Source: Vibrio mexicanus
Lineage (GTDB): Bacteria; Pseudomonadota; Gammaproteobacteria; Enterobacterales; Vibrionaceae
Assembly (NCBI RefSeq): GCF_001012815.1
Contig: NZ_JYJP01000144.1
Coordinates: forward strand, 46,572-110,571
DNA: 64,000 nucleotides
Reading direction: 5' to 3'
Of the stretch, positions 37,415 through 47,867 are shown piece after piece. The number at the start of each line of letters is the position of its first letter. Within the stretch, counting starts at the first letter, position 1. The notes beneath the pieces are model-generated. The model searched no databases. It was not told the origin of the DNA and saw only the letters and a program-made list of their open reading frames with translations. The position numbers were made by a program, and so were the translations under genes.

Positions 37415-37513
37415 TTAGATTCAATGCTGCCAACTGTGACGTTGGTAGCTTTGCCTTTGAATGATGACAGATTAGTCTTTGTTTAGGACAGAACACAAAT
37501 TTAAGGTGAAATT

Positions 37514-38070
37514 GTGATTAACGAAATCAAACAAGACGCTCAAGAGCGTATGGAAAAAAGTGTTGAAGCACTAAAAAATAACCTAGCAAAAGTTCGTACA
37601 GGTCGTGCTCACCCAAGCCTTCTATCTGGTATCTCAGTTGAGTACTACGGTACGCAAACACCACTTAACCAAGTGGGTAACGTTGTTGCTGAAGATGCGC
37701 GTACACTTGCAATCACAGTATTCGATAAAGAGCTTGCACCTAAAGTAGAAAAAGCGATCATGCAATCTGACCTTGGCCTAAACCCAATGTCTGCAGGTAC
37801 GGTAATTCGTATCCCTCTGCCACCACTAACAGAAGAGCGTCGTAAAGACTAGTTAAGATTGTACGTGGTGAAGCAGAAGGCGGCCGTGTTGCGATCCGTA
37901 ACATTCGTCGTGATGCGAACAACGAACTTAAAGCGCTACTGAAAGACAAAGAAATTTCAGAAGACGAAGATCGTAAAGCGCAAGACGAGATCCAAAAGAT
38001 CACTGATGCTGCTGTTAAGAACGTAGATGAAGTTCTTGCATCAAAAGAAAAAGAGCTAATGGAAGTTTAA
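37514..38070 (+). CDS. frr: Ribosome recycling factor (frame broken)
   Basis: Releases ribosomes from mRNA after termination, with EF-G; essential. GTG start with AAGGTGA upstream. ALKNNLAKVRTGRAHPSLL, NPMSAGTVIRIPLPPLTEERRKD and, in the second frame, VKIVRGEAEGGRVAIRNIRR are typical. One C restored at 37849 (AAAGACTAG to AAAGACCTAG) removes a stop and gives exactly 185 residues, the family length, ending ELMEV. Confidence 0.97.
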
Positions 38071-38090
38071 TCCATAGCACTACATCGTTG

Positions 38091-38123
38091 AAAAACGCTG
38101 TGCTCGCAGCACAGCGTTTTTTT
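38091..38123 (+). terminator. Terminator after frr
   Basis: AAAAACGCTGTGCT / AGCACAGCGTTTTT, 14 pairs with loop CGC and a T-run: the strongest terminator in the window. Confidence 0.93.
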
Positions 38124-38163
38124 ATGCTACTCTGACTCCCCGATTCAATTCAGCTGTTCCTAT

Positions 38164-38919
38164 ATGCAAAACTCACAAATTTCCTCAGACTCTCTACCGC
38201 AACATATCGCTATTATTATGGACGGCAATGGCCGCTGGGCTAAAGAGCAAGGAAAGCCACGTGTATTCGGTCACAAGAATGGTGTTACAGCCGTTCGCAA
38301 GACCATCAATGCTGCTGTGCGACTTAATATCAAAGCAGTGACTCTGTTTGCATTTAGCAGTGAGAACTGGCAACGACCTGAGGAAGAAGTGGGGTTATTA
38401 ATGGAGTTATTCATCTCTGTTCTTTCTACAGAGGTTAAAAAACTTCATAAGAACAATTTAAGACTTCGAGTGATTGGCGATAAAACTCGTTTTAGTTCGC
38501 GATTGCAGAAAAAAATTCAAGACGCAGAGCAGTTAACTGCGAATAATACAGGTATGGTGATCAACATTGCTGCAAACTACGGCGGCAAATGGGACATCTT
38601 ACAAGCGACAAAGCAGCTTGCGCAAAAAGCTGTTGACGGCGAGCTTACTGTTGATGAGATCTCGGAAGAGATGATGACTCAGCATTTAACAATGTCTGAC
38701 ATTCCAGAGGTTGATCTACTAATACGAACGAGCGGTGAATGCCGTATTAGTAACTTTATGCTTTGGCAGCTTGCTTACGCTGAAATGTACTTTACTCCAA
38801 TCTATTGGCCTGAATTTAACGAAGACAGCCTCGCTGACGCAGTATCTTGGTTTGTAAATCGTGAAAGACGATTTGGCTGTACCGGAGAGCAAGTAAAAGC
38901 TCTGATGAATAATCAATAA
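38164..38919 (+). CDS. uppS: Undecaprenyl diphosphate synthase
   Basis: Cis-prenyltransferase that makes the C55 lipid carrier for peptidoglycan and O-antigen. 251 residues. HIAIIMDGNGRWAK (catalytic Asp), TLFAFSSENWQRP, NIAANYGGKWDI and LLIRTSGECRISNFMLWQLA are diagnostic. First gene of the envelope block, 14 bases before cdsA. Confidence 0.96.
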   Translation: MQNSQISSDSLPQHIAIIMDGNGRWAKEQGKPRVFGHKNGVTAVRKTINAAVRLNIKAVTLFAFSSENWQRPEEEVGLLMELFISVLSTEVKKLHKNNLRLRVIGDKTRFSSRLQKKIQDAEQLTANNTGMVINIAANYGGKWDILQATKQLAQKAVDGELTVDEISEEMMTQHLTMSDIPEVDLLIRTSGECRISNFMLWQLAYAEMYFTPIYWPEFNEDSLADAVSWFVNRERRFGCTGEQVKALMNNQ

Positions 38920-38933
38920 AGGGTTGATTTGAT

Positions 38934-39776
38934 TTGAAACAACGCATCATTACCGCGCTGATTTTAGCTCCCCTAGTTATCCTGGGGATTTTTAAGTTAC
39001 CTATGCTGGCTTTTGTAGCCGCGATTGCAGCAGTGACGACTATTGGTTACTGGGAATGGACTCAGTTTGTCGAACATAAATCTCGTTATGTTGCTTTAAT
39101 CCCAGCTCTTCTTATCAGTGCACTTAGTCTTTTTGCTATCCCTTTTGATATTGAAAGCCTCAATCAACTACTTCCATCTCACTACTTAATACTCTTAATT
39201 GGGTGCCTGTGGTGGATAGCTTCGAGTATTTTGGCGATTACTTATCCTAAATCTCGTCCATTGTGGGAAAACTCTAATATTGCCCGTCATCTGTTCGGCA
39301 TTCTGACCCTATTACCTTTCTTCTGGAGCGTAATACTGCTCCGTGCTGAAGGCGTTGACGCAAACCCATATCATGGAGCTAAGTTGGTACTGTTTGTGTG
39401 CTTTATTGTGTGGGCGGCAGACAGTGGCGCTTACTTTGCAGGAAAAAGCTTGGGCAAACGCAAAATGGCCCCGCATGTTAGTCCGAACAAAACGATTGAA
39501 GGTTTAATTGGCGGTATTATTACTGCAGTGATTGTTGCATGGTTTAGTGCTCAATGGTTTGACCTACAATTTAGTAGTCCCTTTGTCATGATAATGATCA
39601 CCTTAGTGACAGTTGTGATCTCGGTATTGGGTGACTTGGTCGAAAGTATGTTCAAACGGGTATCGGGCATCAAGGATAGCAGTAACATCATTCCAGGCCA
39701 TGGTGGTGTCCTCGATCGCATTGATAGTTTGACGGCTGCCTTCCCCGTTTTTGCTTTTCTGTATTTCATTTTCTAA
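38934..39776 (+). CDS. cdsA: Phosphatidate cytidylyltransferase
   Basis: Makes CDP-diacylglycerol for phospholipid synthesis in the inner membrane. 280 residues, about eight hydrophobic segments. The signature DSGAYFAGKSLGKRKMAPHVSPNKT is seen in part at residues 163-187, and SMFKRVSGIKDSSNIIPGHG plus GGVLDRIDSL near the end. The start is TTG 38934; no ATG fits the expected N-terminus. Confidence 0.94.
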   Translation: MKQRIITALILAPLVILGIFKLPMLAFVAAIAAVTTIGYWEWTQFVEHKSRYVALIPALLISALSLFAIPFDIESLNQLLPSHYLILLIGCLWWIASSILAITYPKSRPLWENSNIARHLFGILTLLPFFWSVILLRAEGVDANPYHGAKLVLFVCFIVWAADSGAYFAGKSLGKRKMAPHVSPNKTIEGLIGGIITAVIVAWFSAQWFDLQFSSPFVMIMITLVTVVISVLGDLVESMFKRVSGIKDSSNIIPGHGGVLDRIDSLTAAFPVFAFLYFIF

Positions 39777-39779
39777 ATT

Positions 39780-39803
39780 AAAGGCAAGATTTTCTTGCCT
39801 TTC
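39780..39803 (+). terminator. Hairpin between cdsA and dxr
   Basis: AAAGGCAAGA / TCTTGCCTTT with loop TTT. The tail CTAATAG is poor in T, so it may be a weak terminator or a processing site. Confidence 0.55.
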
Positions 39804-39821
39804 TAATAGCGGTTTCAATTC

Positions 39822-41030
39822 ATGCGTAAGCTAACAATCCTTGGTGCGACAGGCTCCATAGGCGCAAGTACTTTTAAAGTCGTGGGTCAAAACCCAACTG
39901 AATTCTCTATCGTTGCTCTTGTAGCAGGTACCAACGTGGAGAAAATGGCTGAGTTATGCATGCAATGGAAGCCGAAATACGCGGTAATGGCTACCGAGCA
40001 AGCGGCAAAAGCCTTACAAGTGGTACTTGCTAAGCTTCCGGTGAAAATCGAAGTTCGCTTTGGTGTCGATGCGATGTGCGAAGTGAGTGCATTTGATGAA
40101 GTTGACACTGTGATGGCTGCAATTGTTGGCGCTGCGGGTTTATTACCTACCATGGCCGCAGTAGAGGCAGGTAAGCGCGTACTACTGGCAAACAAAGAAG
40201 CATTGGTCATGTCAGGCCAACTGTTTATCGATGCCGTTGAACGTTCTGGTGCCGAGTTGCTTCCTGTTGATAGCGAGCACAATGCCATTTTCCAATGCCT
40301 GCCAGCTAGTGCTCAAATTCAAATGGGGCGATGTGATCTCGCAAAAGAGGGAATCAGCCACATCCTGCTGACTGGGTCTGGCGGTCCGTTCCGTTACAGC
40401 GACCTTTCGGAGTTAGAGAGTGTTACTCCCGAACAAGCAATCGCTCACCCTAATTGGTCTATGGGGCCTAAGATCTCGGTAGATTCCGCGACAATGATGA
40501 ACAAAGGTTTGGAGTTCATCGAAGCAAAATGGTTGTTCAACGCAAAGCAAGAGCAGCTCAAAGTTCTTATTCACCCTCAATCTGTTATTCATTCTATGGT
40601 TCAGTACCAAGATGGTTCTGTGCTTGCCCAGATGGGGGAGCCAGATATGGCAACACCAATAGCACTCACTCTTTCATACCCTGAGCGCATTCCAGCTGGT
40701 GTTAAGCCTTTGGATTTCACACAAGTCGGTGAGCTGACATTTCTAGCACCAGACTACAACCGTTATCCTTGCTTGGAACTTGCTATGCAGGCCTGTTACG
40801 AAGGGCAGCATGCGACGACTTCATTAAACGCGGCTAACGAGATTGCCGTCGCGGCTTTTCTAGATAATGCGATACGCTTTACAGATATAGCGCGAATCAA
40901 TCATCATGTAATGTCAAAAGTGTGCGCGACAAACAATCACTTACACAGCCATGACTTGGAAAGCTTATTGGACCTAGATAGAATGGCCCGAGTTATTGCC
41001 AGCGAAACGGTCCGCGAGTATTCACGATGA
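39822..41030 (+). CDS. dxr: 1-deoxy-D-xylulose 5-phosphate reductoisomerase
   Basis: First committed step of the MEP isoprenoid pathway (also ispC). 402 residues. NADPH motif LTILGATGSIGAST, LLPVDSEHNAIFQC, LLTGSGGPFR, HPNWSMGPKISVDSATMMNK and the catalytic-loop region are intact. The stop overlaps the rseP start (ATGA). Confidence 0.97.
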   Translation: MRKLTILGATGSIGASTFKVVGQNPTEFSIVALVAGTNVEKMAELCMQWKPKYAVMATEQAAKALQVVLAKLPVKIEVRFGVDAMCEVSAFDEVDTVMAAIVGAAGLLPTMAAVEAGKRVLLANKEALVMSGQLFIDAVERSGAELLPVDSEHNAIFQCLPASAQIQMGRCDLAKEGISHILLTGSGGPFRYSDLSELESVTPEQAIAHPNWSMGPKISVDSATMMNKGLEFIEAKWLFNAKQEQLKVLIHPQSVIHSMVQYQDGSVLAQMGEPDMATPIALTLSYPERIPAGVKPLDFTQVGELTFLAPDYNRYPCLELAMQACYEGQHATTSLNAANEIAVAAFLDNAIRFTDIARINHHVMSKVCATNNHLHSHDLESLLDLDRMARVIASETVREYSR

Positions 41031-42384
41031 ACGACATTCTTTGGAATTTTGCCTCCTTTGTCATTGCACTGGGTATATTAGTTGCTGTCCATGAGTTCGG
41101 CCATTTTTGGGTGGCTAGACGTTGTGGTGTCAAAGTTGAGAAGTTTTCGATCGGCTTTGGTAAGTCCATCTGGCAGCGCACGGCGAAAGATGGCACCGAA
41201 TACAGCATCTCTATGATTCCTCTTGGTGGCTATGTCAAAATGCTCGATGGTCGAGTTGATGATGTTCCTGCTGAGCAACAGCAATTTGCCTTTGATAAAA
41301 AGCCGCTCTGGCAGCGTACGTCTATTGTCGCCGCTGGTCCGATATTTAACTTCATATTCGCCATCGTGGCTTATTGGTTAGTTTTTCTTATTGGCGTTCC
41401 GGCCGTTAAGCCGGTTGTTGGCCAAGTCTCCCCAAGTTCTATAGCAGCTGAAGCTGGCCTTGAACCAGGTATGGAACTTAAAGCGATATCTGGCGTCAAA
41501 ACTGCGGATTGGGAATCGGTGCAAATGCGCCTCATTTCCCATATTGGCGATCGTCAGCTGACTATGACGGTTGCACCAGCAGAAGGTGTTGGTTTAGAGC
41601 AAACCAAAACATTATCGCTCGAGAACTGGAACTTTGACCCAGAAAAAGAGTCTGCAATGGGGCGCTTGGTTTTGTGCCGTACACCCCTGAAATCGTTCCA
41701 ACATTGACGAATGTGTCAGAGGGTGGAGCAGGTTCTAAAGCAGGGCTACAAATTGGTGATACTCTCGTCGCCATTGAAGGTAAAAGCATTGAGCAATGGA
41801 GTGATGTAGTCACTGCAATTCAGAACAGCCCGAATGCTCCACTGAATATGACGGTTGAGCGCGCGGGCCAGAACCTTGATATTCGACTTGTCCCGGAAAG
41901 TAGGGATGTAGGACAAGGTAATGTACAAGGCTTTGCTGGAATTGCTCCTCAAGTCTCAGAATGGCCGGATAACTATCGATTTGAACTCCAATTTGGTGTA
42001 ATTGAATCTATCGGTAAAGCTTTCGATAAGACGGTGCAAGTGGTCGGCTTAACCGCGAGCATGCTAAAAAAACTCGTGGTTGGCGATGTTGGGTTAAATA
42101 ACCTCAGTGGCCCAATATCGATAGCGAAAGGCGCGGGTGCAACCGCGGATTATGGTTTAGTTTATTTCTTAGGTTTCCTCGCGCTGATTAGCGTAAACCT
42201 AGGCATTATTAATTTGGTACCACTGCCGATGCTAGATGGTGGTCACCTACTGTTTTATGCAATTGAGGCTGTCATTCGCCGACCAGTACCAGAAAAAGTA
42301 CAAGAAATCGGTTTCCGTATTGGTGGCGTGATCATTTTCTCGTTGATGGCGATTGCAATATTTAACGATTTTACTCGCCTCTAA
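41027..42384 (+). CDS. rseP: RseP, site-2 intramembrane protease (frame broken)
   Basis: Zinc metalloprotease of the inner membrane that cleaves RseA to release sigma-E. Zinc motif HEFGH at residues 22-26, second ligand in PLPMLDGGH near the C-terminus, and two PDZ domains in between. The frame breaks at 41659-41662; restoring one G (GGGG to GGGGG) joins ESAMGALGFVPYTPEIVP, giving 452 residues, the Vibrio length. It sits immediately upstream of bamA. Confidence 0.96.
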
Positions 42385-42423
42385 CCCGGGCAATAGTTGT
42401 AGTAAGGACTAACTAAAACAAGT

Positions 42424-44859
42424 ATGGCGATGAAAAAATTAGCGCTAGCAACACTGTTGGCCAGCAGTGTTTCAGTGACCAGTGTTGCTGCAAGTGAGAC
42501 GGATGGCTTTGTCGTTGAAGATATCAAAATTGAAGGTCTTCAGCGTGTTGCTCTAGGTGCTGCCCTCCTTAATATGCCTGTGCGCATCGGCGACAGTGTT
42601 GATGGGCAAAACGTAGCGGAAATTATTCGCGCTCTATATGCGTCTGGTAATTTCGAAGATGTGAAAGTACTTCGCGATGGCGATGTTCTGGTTGTTCAAG
42701 TGAAAGAGCGCCCGACGGTGGCGAGTATCTCTTTCTCGGGCAACAAAGCGATCAAAGATGAACAGCTGCAGCAAAACTTAGACGCATCCGGTGTTCGTAT
42801 TGGTGAAGCTTTGGATCGCACTGCGCTTGCGAACATAGAGAAAGGCTTAGAAGACTTCTATTACAGCGTTGGTAAATACAACGCAACGGTACAAGCGGTT
42901 GTGACTCCGCTACCTCGAAATCGTTCTGACCTTAAATTTGTCTTTACTGAAGGTGTGTCGGCGAAAATTAAGCAGATCAACTTTATTGGTAACGAAGTTT
43001 TTAGTGATGCTGAACTACTGAGCCGTTTTAACCTCAATGTTGATGTCGCGTGGTGGAATTTCCTAGCCGATGACAAGTACCAAAAGCAGGTACTTGCCGG
43101 TGATATTGAAGCGCTTCGTTCATACTACCTTGATCGTGGATATTTGAAGTTTCAGGTTGATACAACTCAAGTTGCCATTTCACCTGACAAAAAAGGCGTA
43201 TACATCACTCTAGGTATTGATGAAGGTGAAGCTTACAGTATCGATGAAGTGAAGTTCCGCGGTGAACTCATTGGTAAAGAACAAGAGTTCAAAGATCTAG
43301 CGCCATTTACTTCTGGTGACGTATATAACGGCTCTGCTGTGACGCGCTTAGAAGAGGATATCAAACGAGTTCTTGGGGAAGCGGGCTACGCGTATCCACA
43401 AGTTAACACGATTCCTGAGTTTGATGATGAGAACAAGCAGGTTTCGCTGGTTATTAATGTAGAAGCGGGCAACCGTATCTATGTGCGTGATATTCGCTTT
43501 ACGGGCAATAACTCGACGAAAGATGAAGTACTGCGTCGCGAGATGCGCCAGATGGAAGGGAGTTGGCTTAACTCTAAAGCAATTGAAACCGGAAAGGGCC
43601 GTCTTAACCGTCTAGGTTATTTTGAAACGGTAGATGTACAAACTCAGCGTGTACCAGGTAGTGATGACCAGGTTGATCTCGTTTACTCTGTTAAAGAAGC
43701 AAACTCGGGCAGCATCAACTTCGGTGTTGGTTACGGTACTGAGTCAGGCGTAAGTTTCCAGGTTGGTCTGCAGCAAGATAACTTTGCAGGTTCCGGTAAT
43801 CGCGTTGGTATTAACGCAATGATGAACGATTATCAGAAGAACGTGAGTTTAGACTATCGTGATCCGTACTGGACAATTGATGGTGTCAGCTTAGGTGGCC
43901 GAATTTTCTACAACGAATTTGAAGCATCAGAAGCGGGTATTGTTGACTATACCAACGAAAGTTACGGTACTAGCTTAACTTGGGGTTTCCCATTCGATGA
44001 ACTGAACCGTTTTGAGTTTGGTGTGGGTTACACACATAACAAGATCGGTAACCTGTCTCCTTACCTACAGGTCGAGCAGTTCCTTCGTTCACAAGCAAGT
44101 AACATTGACTCCGACGGCTCACTTAACACAAATGACTTCGATGTTAACGTGTCCTGGACACGTAATAACTTAAACCGTGGTATTTTCCCAACGGCGGGTA
44201 ATCACCAGCGTGCATTTGTGAAAGCAACTGTGCCGGGTTCTGACGTTCAATACTTCAAAGCGCAATATGATGTACGCCAATACTTCCCGATCACGGCGAA
44301 GCATGAGTTCGCCCTATTGATGCGTGGCCGATTGGGATATGGTAATGGTTATGGTCAAACCGATGGTCAAGACAACCTATACCCGTTCTATGAGAACTAC
44401 TATGCGGGTGGTTTCACCACGCTTAGAGGTTTTGGCTCTAACAGTGCGGGTCCTAAAGCTGTTTATCGTATCAATGAGGGAAGCTGTGGTAACAATGGTT
44501 GTGATACGGCAACTGACGACTCAGTGGGTGGTAACGCAATCGCTCTAGCAAGCTTAGAGTTGATTGTTCCAACACCTTTTGCCTCAGACGAAGTACGCAG
44601 TCAAATTCGAACCAGCGTGTTCCTAGATGCAGCTAGTGTTTGGGATACTGAGTTTGATTATCGTGACAACGGTGCAGATTATGGTGGTCAGTACTACTAT
44701 GACTACTCAGATCCATCAAACTATCGAGCATCTTATGGTGCGGCTCTTCAGTGGATGTCACCGATGGGCCCATTAGTTTTCTCTTTGGCTAAACCAATTA
44801 AGAAATACGAAGGTGATGACGAAGAATTCTTCACTTTCACTATCGGCAGAACCTTCTAA
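42424..44859 (+). CDS. bamA: Outer-membrane assembly factor BamA
   Basis: Central component of the BAM machine that folds beta-barrel proteins. 811 residues: signal peptide (about 1-24, ending SVAA/S), five POTRA repeats (about 26-425), and a 16-strand barrel with the loop-6 motif LRGFGSNSAG. The C-terminus ends TIGRTF with the terminal Phe of outer-membrane proteins. The internal ATG at 42430 is an alternative start. skp, encoding its periplasmic chaperone, follows. Confidence 0.97.
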   Translation: MAMKKLALATLLASSVSVTSVAASETDGFVVEDIKIEGLQRVALGAALLNMPVRIGDSVDGQNVAEIIRALYASGNFEDVKVLRDGDVLVVQVKERPTVASISFSGNKAIKDEQLQQNLDASGVRIGEALDRTALANIEKGLEDFYYSVGKYNATVQAVVTPLPRNRSDLKFVFTEGVSAKIKQINFIGNEVFSDAELLSRFNLNVDVAWWNFLADDKYQKQVLAGDIEALRSYYLDRGYLKFQVDTTQVAISPDKKGVYITLGIDEGEAYSIDEVKFRGELIGKEQEFKDLAPFTSGDVYNGSAVTRLEEDIKRVLGEAGYAYPQVNTIPEFDDENKQVSLVINVEAGNRIYVRDIRFTGNNSTKDEVLRREMRQMEGSWLNSKAIETGKGRLNRLGYFETVDVQTQRVPGSDDQVDLVYSVKEANSGSINFGVGYGTESGVSFQVGLQQDNFAGSGNRVGINAMMNDYQKNVSLDYRDPYWTIDGVSLGGRIFYNEFEASEAGIVDYTNESYGTSLTWGFPFDELNRFEFGVGYTHNKIGNLSPYLQVEQFLRSQASNIDSDGSLNTNDFDVNVSWTRNNLNRGIFPTAGNHQRAFVKATVPGSDVQYFKAQYDVRQYFPITAKHEFALLMRGRLGYGNGYGQTDGQDNLYPFYENYYAGGFTTLRGFGSNSAGPKAVYRINEGSCGNNGCDTATDDSVGGNAIALASLELIVPTPFASDEVRSQIRTSVFLDAASVWDTEFDYRDNGADYGGQYYYDYSDPSNYRASYGAALQWMSPMGPLVFSLAKPIKKYEGDDEEFFTFTIGRTF

Positions 44860-44875
44860 CTTAAAGGATAAAATT

Positions 44876-45384
44876 TTGAAAAACATGATTAAAGTTGCAG
44901 GCTTAAGCCTAGCGGTACTCTCTTCTTCTTTTTTTGCTCACGCGGCTGAAGCAGCTCAGAAAGTTGGCTACGTAAATACAGCGCAAGTTTTCCAAGAGCT
45001 ACCACAACGTGAAATCGTGCTTCAGACGATGCAAGAAGAGTTTAAAGATCGCGCTGATGAGCTAAAGAAAATCGAAGCGAATGCTAAGACTAAGATTGAA
45101 AAGCTGCAACGCGATGGCGAGCTAATGAGCCAGAAGAGGTTGAAGCTTTGCGTCTAGAGATTGGTCAACTAGACAATACATTTAAGCTAAAAGCTCAATC
45201 TCTTGAGAAAGCGACTCAACGTCGTGAAGCTCAAGAGAAGCAGAAACTATTCAAAGTCATTCAAGATGCTATTGCTAAAGTATCTGAAAAAGAAGGCTAC
45301 GACTTAGTTGTTGATGTTCAAGCGGTAGCGTTTGCGAACCCTGACTACGACATTTCTGAAAAAGTAATTAGCTCACTAAAATAA
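44876..45384 (+). CDS. skp: Periplasmic chaperone Skp/OmpH (frame broken)
   Basis: Trimeric chaperone for unfolded outer-membrane proteins. Signal peptide (about 1-26), then VGYVNTAQVFQELPQRE, a long coiled-coil arm (about 55-130) and the C-terminal VVDVQAVAFANPDYDISEKV. The frame breaks at 45130; restoring one C gives GELMSPEEVEALRLEIGQL and a protein of 169 residues. TTG 44876 is the best start: AAAGGA sits seven bases before it, whereas the in-frame ATG at 44885 is too distant. It follows bamA. Confidence 0.94.
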
Positions 45385-45395
45385 TAAAATAGCTT

Positions 45396-46430
45396 ATGAA
45401 TAAAACGATTACGTTAGCACAGCTTGCTGAAATAACCGGTGGAGAGTTGCATGGTGATATTGCCGCAACAGTCTCTATGGTTGCTCCAATGGATAAAGCT
45501 CAGGAAGGTCATGTGACTTTCCTATCCAATCCGAAGTACGCAAAACACCTTGACCAGTGCCAAGCTACAGTAGTGATGGTAAAAGCAGCACAGAAAGAAC
45601 AATGTGTTGGCAATGTTTTGGTTGTTGATGACCCTTATGTCGCATTTGCCAAAGTGGCTCAAGCGTTGGATACAACACCATCACCAGCCCAAGATATTGC
45701 CCCATCGGCGGTAATCTCTGAAACGGCTAGCTTAGGCAACAATGTTTCAATTGGCGCTAATGCGGTGATTGAAGCAGGGGTATCTCTTGGAGACAACGTT
45801 GTTATTGGTGCGGGTTGCTTTATTGGTAAAAATGCCTCAATTGGTGCGAATACTAAGCTTTGGGCTAACGTAACGATTTATCATGATGTGGTAATGGGCA
45901 CTGACTGCTTGGTTCAGTCAAGTACGGTTATTGGTGCTGATGGCTTTGGTTATGCGAATGAAAAAGGTGAGTGGATTAAAATTCCTCAACTTGGCACAGT
46001 ACGCATTGGCAATCGCGTAGAAATTGGTGCATGTACCACAATCGACCGCGGTGCACTTGAAGATACTGTTGTTGAAGATAACGTCATTCTTGATAACCAA
46101 TTACAAATCGCCCATAACGTTCACATCGGATATGGTACAGCTATGGCTGGTGGTACTATTGTTGCCGGCAGTACAACGATTGGTAAATACTGCATTATTG
46201 GTGGTGGCTCGGTGATTAACGGCCATATTGAGATTGCTGATGGCGTGACCATTACCGGAATGGGTATGGTTATGCGTGGCATTTCTGAAAAAGGCATGTA
46301 CTCATCAGGCATCCCGCTGCAGCCGAATAAAGAGTGGCGTAAAACCGCAACTCGAGTTCATCGAATTGATGAGATGAACAAGCGCCTAAAAGCTCTAGAG
46401 AAACAGTTAGAGCAAAAAGAGGAATCTTAA
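45396..46430 (+). CDS. lpxD: UDP-3-O-acylglucosamine N-acyltransferase
   Basis: Third lipid A step. 344 residues: an N-terminal uridine-binding domain (LAQLAEITGGELHGD), a long hexapeptide-repeat left-handed helix (about 100-310), and a C-terminal helix. The catalytic His lies in DNQLQIAHNVHIG. Operon partners are skp upstream and fabZ-lpxA-lpxB downstream. Confidence 0.96.
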   Translation: MNKTITLAQLAEITGGELHGDIAATVSMVAPMDKAQEGHVTFLSNPKYAKHLDQCQATVVMVKAAQKEQCVGNVLVVDDPYVAFAKVAQALDTTPSPAQDIAPSAVISETASLGNNVSIGANAVIEAGVSLGDNVVIGAGCFIGKNASIGANTKLWANVTIYHDVVMGTDCLVQSSTVIGADGFGYANEKGEWIKIPQLGTVRIGNRVEIGACTTIDRGALEDTVVEDNVILDNQLQIAHNVHIGYGTAMAGGTIVAGSTTIGKYCIIGGGSVINGHIEIADGVTITGMGMVMRGISEKGMYSSGIPLQPNKEWRKTATRVHRIDEMNKRLKALEKQLEQKEES

Positions 46431-46448
46431 TTCCACTTTTTATTTAGA

Positions 46449-46476
46449 AGGCTCGCGTCTCGCGAGTCTTTTTCTT
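46449..46476 (+). terminator. Terminator after lpxD
   Basis: GGCTCGCG / CGCGAGTC (one G-T pair, loop TCT) followed by TTTTTC. A TATAAT at 46478-46483 just after it may be the -10 of a separate fabZ promoter. Confidence 0.7.
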
Positions 46477-46518
46477 CTATAATGCGCACAGAAAAATTTT
46501 AAGAATTGACATAGGAAT

Positions 46519-46977
46519 ATGACTTTGACTACTGAAAAAAAGACGATGGACATCACTGAAATTCAGGAATTGCTTCCACATCGCTACCCGTTCTTGCTGA
46601 TCGACCGTGTTACGGATTACGAAGAAGAAAAATACCTTACAGCAATTAAAAACGTATCAGTTAATGAGCCTCAATTCACAGGTCATTTCCCACAACTTCC
46701 AGTGTTCCCTGGGGTTCTTATTTTAGAAGCGATGGCACAGGCAACAGGCCTTCTTGGTTTCAAATCATTTGGTGCACCTGCAGATAATGAGCTTTACTAC
46801 TTTGCAAGTGTTGATAAAGCTAAGTTCCGCAAGCCAGTAGTACCAGGCGATCAGCTTGTTATCGAAGTTGAGTTTATTAAAGAGCGTCGCGGCATTGCTG
46901 CATTTAACGGTGTGGCTAAAGTCGACGGTGAAGTTGTTTGTTCTGCAGAGCTAAAATGTGCTCGTCGAGAGTTCTAA
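46519..46977 (+). CDS. fabZ: 3-hydroxyacyl-ACP dehydratase FabZ
   Basis: Fatty-acid elongation dehydratase, competing with LpxA for the 3-hydroxyacyl-ACP pool. 152 residues. LLPHRYPFLLIDRV, the catalytic GHFPQLPVFPGVLILEAMAQ and KFRKPVVPGDQL are clear. The internal ATG at 46546 (MDITEI) could also serve as a start. One base separates its stop from the lpxA start. Confidence 0.96.
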   Translation: MTLTTEKKTMDITEIQELLPHRYPFLLIDRVTDYEEEKYLTAIKNVSVNEPQFTGHFPQLPVFPGVLILEAMAQATGLLGFKSFGAPADNELYYFASVDKAKFRKPVVPGDQLVIEVEFIKERRGIAAFNGVAKVDGEVVCSAELKCARREF

Positions 46978-46978
46978 T

Positions 46979-47767
46979 ATGATTCATGAAACAGCTCAAG
47001 TTCATCCTAGTGCCGTAGTTGAAGAAGGTGCGACTCTAGGCGCTAATGTAACCGTAGGTCCATTTACCTATATCACGTCAGATGTGGTTATCGGTGACAA
47101 TACCGAAGTGATGTCTCACGTGGTGATTAAAGGTCACACGACGATTGGTAAAGAGAACCGAATCTTTCCTAATGCAGTGATTGGTGAAGAAAACCAAGAC
47201 AAGAAGTACGGTGGCGAAGCTACCACAGTGGTTATCGGAGATCGCAATGTCATTCGTGAAGCGGTGCAGATTCACCGTGGTACGACGCAAGACAAAGCGA
47301 CAACCGTAATTGGTGATGATAACCTACTGTGTGTGAATGCGCACGTTGCACACGACGTGATTGTCGGTAATCACACCCACATCGGTAATAACGCGATTCT
47401 TGGTGGTCATGTAACGGTTGGAGATTATGCGGGCGTCATGGCGCTGTCTGCTATTCACCCATTCTGTACCGTCGGTGCATACGCCTATGTCGGCGGCTGC
47501 TCAGCTGTGGTTCAAGATATCCTGCCGTACGTACTTGCCCAGGGTAACCACGCTACGCCTTTCGGTCTTAACTTGGTTGGCCTAAAGCGCAATGGCTTTG
47601 AAAAGCCAGAGTTAAGAGCGTTGCAAAAAGCGTATAAAGAGATTTATCGCTCAGGTAAAACACTGGAAGAAGTTAAGCCTATCCTTGCTGAAATGGCAAA
47701 AGAGTGGCCTTCTATCCAGCCAATGTGTGACATGCTAGAAAGCACTGAGCGTGGCATTATTCGTTAA
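46979..47767 (+). CDS. lpxA: UDP-N-acetylglucosamine acyltransferase
   Basis: First lipid A step. 262 residues, hexapeptide-repeat helix. The N-terminus MIHETAQVHPSAVVEEGA, the catalytic region NAHVAHDVIVGNH and the C-terminal helical ALQKAYKEIYRSG are typical. ATG 46979 gives the family length; reading can extend to 46958, but that overlaps fabZ. Confidence 0.97.
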   Translation: MIHETAQVHPSAVVEEGATLGANVTVGPFTYITSDVVIGDNTEVMSHVVIKGHTTIGKENRIFPNAVIGEENQDKKYGGEATTVVIGDRNVIREAVQIHRGTTQDKATTVIGDDNLLCVNAHVAHDVIVGNHTHIGNNAILGGHVTVGDYAGVMALSAIHPFCTVGAYAYVGGCSAVVQDILPYVLAQGNHATPFGLNLVGLKRNGFEKPELRALQKAYKEIYRSGKTLEEVKPILAEMAKEWPSIQPMCDMLESTERGIIR

Positions 47768-47788
47768 TCGCCTTTGAACTTAACATCG

Positions 47789-47821
47789 AAAGATCGTAGC
47801 GTCTCGTTGCGATCTTTTTTG
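47789..47821 (+). terminator. Terminator-like hairpin after lpxA
   Basis: AAAGATCG / CGATCTTT arms around TAGCGTCTCGTTG, followed by TTTGCG. It stands before lpxB. Confidence 0.72.
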
Positions 47822-47867
47822 CGTTTTAAGACAGCAACATTACCACTATCAAAAAGAGTAACCCGTA